A program made the position numbers and the translations under genes. Shown here in pieces: positions 60,841 to 64,000 of a stretch of 64,000 bases of DNA. The stretch is taken from contig CAJTGD010000017.1 of NCBI GenBank assembly GCA_910575475.1, positions 1 through 64,000 of the forward strand. Reading direction: 5' to 3'. Numbering within the stretch: position 1 is the stretch's first letter; each line of letters starts with the position of its first letter. The stretch comes from Lachnospiraceae bacterium (GTDB lineage Bacteria > Bacillota > Clostridia > Lachnospirales > Lachnospiraceae). The notes beneath the pieces are model-generated. The model was not told where the DNA came from, did no database searches, and was given only the letters and a program-made list of their open reading frames with translations.

Positions 60841-63069
60841 GTGTACGCAAATATTATCATAGATATCACTCATGAAAAACTGGATAAGATCTTTCAGTAC
60901 GCCGTGCCTTCCCGTCTGGAAGGCGCCCTTGCGGCGGGCTGTGAGGTGGAGGTTCCTTTTGGAAAAGGAAACCGGCTGACCAAAGGTTATGTCATCGGCT
61001 TTGCAGAACAGTGCGACTACGATCCCGCGAAGATCAAGGAAATCCAGGACATTTCCCAAAAGGGCATTGCCATCGAGGGGAAACTGGTGGCCCTCGCGGC
61101 CTGGATGAAGGACCACTACGGCGGCACCATGATCCAGGCCTTGAAGATGGTCCTGCCGATCCGGCAGCAGGAGAAGGAAAAGGTGAAGAAAAAGCTCCGC
61201 CTTCTGCTGGATGAGACGGAAGGAAGGGAGAAGCTGGAATATTACCTGCACAAAAACCAGAGAGCCAGAGCCAGGCTTCTGGCAGCGCTTTTAGACGACC
61301 CGGTGCTGGATTATGAGCTGGTCAATAAAAAGCTGAACATCCCTCTTTCCGTGGTGCGGGCCCTGGAGGAGCAGGGCGTGGCCGCGCTGGAATCAGAGCG
61401 GGTGTACCGGAATCCGGTGAAACACAGGGAAGAAGCCCCGAAGCCGATCACATTTACGGAGGAACAGCAGTATGCCGTCGACCGGTTCTGGGAAGACTAC
61501 GAAAAAGGGCGGTATGGGACGTACCTGATCCACGGCGTCACCGGCAGCGGCAAGACAGAGGTCTATATCGAGATGATCCGCCGGGTGGTGTTTCGCGGGC
61601 GGCAGGCGATCATGCTGATCCCGGAGATCGCGCTGACCTTCCAGACCGTCATGCGGTTTTACCGCTGCTTCGGCGACCGGGTGTCCATCATGCATTCCCG
61701 GCTGTCCGCGGGGGAGCGGTATGACCAGATGATGCGGGCCAAAGAGGGAAACATCGACGTGATGATCGGGCCCCGTTCCGCATTGTTCACGCCGTTTCCC
61801 AATCTGGGGCTGGTGGTCATCGACGAGGAGCATGAAAATACCTACAAAAGCGAGCAGGTGCCGCGCTTCCATGCCCGGGAGACGGCCATCGCCCGGGCAG
61901 AGATGGAGCAGGCCAGCGTGGTGCTGGGCTCCGCTACCCCTTCCCTGGAGGCCATGTACCGGGCAAGGGCCGGAAGCTACCGGCTGCTGGAATTGAAGAA
62001 CCGTTCCGGGCAGCAGGAGCTGGCCCAGGTACATACCGTAGACCTGCGGAAGGAATTAAAGGACGGAAACCGGTCCATCCTCAGCATCCGTCTCCAGGAA
62101 TTGATGGAGGACCGCCTGGAAAAAAAGGAACAGATCATGCTGTTTTTAAACCGCCGGGGCTATGCCGGCTTCGTTTCCTGCCGGGAATGCGGTTATGTGG
62201 CAAAATGCCCCCACTGCGACGTGTCCTTATCCTCCCATCGGAACAAAAAGCTGGTCTGCCACTACTGCGGATATGAGGAAGAAAAAAGCGATACCTGTCC
62301 GGAATGCGGTTCCAGGCACATCGGGGAATTCCGGGCAGGGACCCAGCAGATCGAGGACATTGTAAAGGCGCGGTTCTCCGAGGCGCGGGTGCTGCGGATG
62401 GATATGGACACTACCAGGGAAAAGGACGGACACGAAAAGATCCTGGCCGCGTTTGCCAATGAGGAAGCGGATGTGCTGGTGGGCACCCAGATGATCGTGA
62501 AGGGACATGACTTTCCCAACGTGACCCTGGTGGGCATTCTGGCTGCGGATATGTCTTTGTACGCAGACGATTACCGGGCAGGAGAGCGGACCTTCCAGCT
62601 TCTGGCCCAGGCCGCGGGACGGGCGGGCAGAGGACAGAAGAAGGGGGAGGCAGTGATCCAGACCTACAGTCCACAGCATTATGCTATTGTGACGGCGGCG
62701 GCCCAGGATTACGGAGCATTTTATGAGGAAGAGATCCGCTACCGGGAGCTGATGGGATATCCCCCTGTGGAAAATCTGCTGGCAGTGCTGGTAAGCTGCA
62801 GGGATGAAGCGCTCCTGGAAACAGGCTGCAGGTATCTGAGAAAATATGCCCTCCGGGTAAAAGGCAGGGAACAGGTGGAGCTGATCGGGCCTGCCAGCCC
62901 GGGAATCGGAAAAATTAATGATATATATCGAAAAGTACTCTACCTAAAAACAAAAAGATATGATACACTAGTAACGATGAAAAATCGATTGGAACAATAT
63001 ATTGAAGTGAATGCAGGATTTAACACCATGCGGATTCAGTTTGATTTCAATCCCATGCAGGTCTTTTGA
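60841..63069 (+). CDS. priA: Primosomal protein N' (replication restart helicase PriA)
   Basis: The 742-aa protein has the 3'-DNA-binding N-domain, Walker A GVTGSGKTEVYIEMI, VVIDEEHENTYK (DEEH box), eight zinc cysteines (CRECGYVAKCPHC; CHYCGYEE; CPECGS) and helicase motif GTQMIVKGHDFPNV. It reloads the replisome at stalled forks. GTG 60841 is used because GGAGGAG lies about 11 bases upstream, inside the end of murE. Confidence 0.95.
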   Translation: MYANIIIDITHEKLDKIFQYAVPSRLEGALAAGCEVEVPFGKGNRLTKGYVIGFAEQCDYDPAKIKEIQDISQKGIAIEGKLVALAAWMKDHYGGTMIQALKMVLPIRQQEKEKVKKKLRLLLDETEGREKLEYYLHKNQRARARLLAALLDDPVLDYELVNKKLNIPLSVVRALEEQGVAALESERVYRNPVKHREEAPKPITFTEEQQYAVDRFWEDYEKGRYGTYLIHGVTGSGKTEVYIEMIRRVVFRGRQAIMLIPEIALTFQTVMRFYRCFGDRVSIMHSRLSAGERYDQMMRAKEGNIDVMIGPRSALFTPFPNLGLVVIDEEHENTYKSEQVPRFHARETAIARAEMEQASVVLGSATPSLEAMYRARAGSYRLLELKNRSGQQELAQVHTVDLRKELKDGNRSILSIRLQELMEDRLEKKEQIMLFLNRRGYAGFVSCRECGYVAKCPHCDVSLSSHRNKKLVCHYCGYEEEKSDTCPECGSRHIGEFRAGTQQIEDIVKARFSEARVLRMDMDTTREKDGHEKILAAFANEEADVLVGTQMIVKGHDFPNVTLVGILAADMSLYADDYRAGERTFQLLAQAAGRAGRGQKKGEAVIQTYSPQHYAIVTAAAQDYGAFYEEEIRYRELMGYPPVENLLAVLVSCRDEALLETGCRYLRKYALRVKGREQVELIGPASPGIGKINDIYRKVLYLKTKRYDTLVTMKNRLEQYIEVNAGFNTMRIQFDFNPMQVF

Positions 63070-63111
63070 CAGGCTGACTATGAATGATAAATCAGGAGGA
63101 TAGAAAGAGTT

Positions 63112-63591
63112 ATGGCAATAAGAGAGGTTCGGGAGATGGGAGACGATATTCTGACAAAACCGTGTAAGCCGGTTCCCAAGATGACGCTCCGCACGAGGAT
63201 TTTGATCCATGATATGCTGGATACCATGTACGAAAAAGCCGGCGTGGGACTGGCAGCCCCCCAGGTGGGGATCTTGAAGCAGATCGTAGTGATCGATATC
63301 GGGGACGGGGAAGGCCCTCTGATACTGATCAATCCGGAGGTGATCGAGGCATCGGGCAGCCAGACCGGAGAGGAAGCGTGCATCAGTGTTCCGGGAAAAT
63401 ACGGGATTGTGACCAGGCCCAATTATGTTAGGGTGCGGGCCTGCAACGAGGATATGGAAGAAGTCGAGATTGAAGGCGAAGAACTCTTAGCCAGGGCATT
63501 GTGCCATGAGATCGATCATTTATCAGGAAAGTTATATGTATACAAGACAGAGGACGGACTTCACGATGCCGCTCCTGAGGAGGACGAATAG
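63112..63591 (+). CDS. def: Peptide deformylase
   Basis: The 159-aa protein has the three motifs [19 protein letters not shown] (usual EGCLSVPG; the metal-binding Cys is kept but Gly is Ala) and HEIDHLSG. It removes the formyl group from new proteins. AGGAGG precedes ATG 63112. The stop is followed at once by fmt, the gene that adds that formyl group to initiator tRNA. Confidence 0.95.
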   Translation: MAIREVREMGDDILTKPCKPVPKMTLRTRILIHDMLDTMYEKAGVGLAAPQVGILKQIVVIDIGDGEGPLILINPEVIEASGSQTGEEACISVPGKYGIVTRPNYVRVRACNEDMEEVEIEGEELLARALCHEIDHLSGKLYVYKTEDGLHDAAPEEDE

Positions 63592-64000
63592 ATGAAAGTA
63601 ATATTTATGGGAACTCCGGATTTTTCCGTGGGGACGCTGGAAGCGCTGGCGGAAGCGGGGCATGAGATCTGTCTGGCCGTGACCCAGCCGGATAAGCCGA
63701 AGGGAAGAGGCAAGGAGATGCAGTTCCCGCCGGTGAAGGAAGCGGCCGTGAGCCGTGGGATTCCCGTGTTTCAGCCGAAAAAGGTACGGGATCCGGAATG
63801 TGTGGAATATTTGAAGCGTTTTCAGGCAGATGTCTGTGTGGTCGTGGCATTCGGCCAGATCCTTCCCAAAGAGATCCTGGATATGACACCCTTCGGATGC
63901 ATCAATGTCCATGCCTCGCTTCTTCCCAAATATCGTGGGGCGGCGCCCATCCAGTGGGCCATCCTACGGGGAGAGCAGGTGACAGGCGTGACCACCATGC
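63592..64000 (+). CDS. fmt: Methionyl-tRNA formyltransferase (5' part, runs off the window)
   Basis: The 136 codons present read [20 protein letters not shown], then [34 protein letters not shown] and the catalytic-site region [20 protein letters not shown]. The start abuts the def stop, with GAGGAGG inside the def 3' end. About 170 C-terminal residues lie beyond 64000. Confidence 0.95.
   Translation, partial: MKVIFMGTPDFSVGTLEALAEAGHEICLAVTQPDKPKGRGKEMQFPPVKEAAVSRGIPVFQPKKVRDPECVEYLKRFQADVCVVVAFGQILPKEILDMTPFGCINVHASLLPKYRGAAPIQWAILRGEQVTGVTTM

Overview
The window looks like a chromosomal segment of a gut-type Clostridia, most likely Lachnospiraceae (Clostridium cluster XIVa). The signs are moderate GC with AGGAGG ribosome sites, ECF sigma/DUF4179 pairs, BceRS-like two-component systems, GPH sugar symporters beside GH3 and GH78 enzymes, AraC regulators, a CIRCE element and many decayed AAA-ATPase/PD-(D/E)XK and hicAB genes. 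No rRNA, tRNA or CRISPR array was recognised. Genus cannot be fixed by reading alone.

Layout. 1-770 is non-coding, hairpin-rich and probably the edge of a mobile element. 800-6400 carries a BlaI/M56 peptidase pair (peptidase frameshifted), a truncated ORF, a YozG-like HTH/DUF2975 pair, a shrunken hicAB and an ECF sigma/DUF4179 operon. 6616-11225 holds an orphaned OLD-like ATPase, a two-component system, pepT and a second broken ATPase. 11745-20070 is a plant-glycoside locus (GH3 beta-glucosidase, GPH symporter, GH5 remnant, AraC regulator, GH78 rhamnosidase). The two intact glycosidases share an unusual C-terminal module, and an 18-bp motif recurs upstream of both transcription units. 20397-23150 is accessory (broken AAA/nuclease, GNAT, DUF3784). 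23396-28518 encodes an FtsA-like ATPase with fifteen 30-bp repeats and a beta-helix-like lipoprotein.

28660-33273 (minus strand) is the riboflavin operon in the order regulator-ribD-ribE-ribBA-ribH. Its first gene fuses a riboflavin-kinase domain to an OmpR-type winged helix. I see no FMN riboswitch in the leader, but a consensus promoter with repeated GAACGG boxes. I infer a flavin-sensing repressor/kinase that replaces the riboswitch; this is the most interesting gene in the window.

33600-38615 has small regulators with visible operators, a MerR/YbjQ pair and a second BceRS-like pair. clpB (38861) sits behind a CIRCE operator. 41933-48002 is a complete oppBCDFA operon. 48170-53100 is an accessory island: remnants of AAA/nuclease genes, then a three-gene cassette (unknown protein with a macro-like N-terminus, coiled-coil membrane protein, CbbX/SpoVK-type AAA+ ATPase) bracketed by a perfect 50-bp direct repeat, then a broken membrane gene and a MITE-like palindromic element. 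53542-57679 groups a Smr-less MutS2-like ATPase, a DUF89 phosphatase and a Y-family polymerase. After a hicA-hicB fused remnant and vanZ, the window ends in core genes murE-priA-def-fmt, with fmt running off the end.

Two dispersed palindromic repeat families are scattered between genes, and many accessory genes show internal deletions, so the segment has been reshaped repeatedly by recombination.
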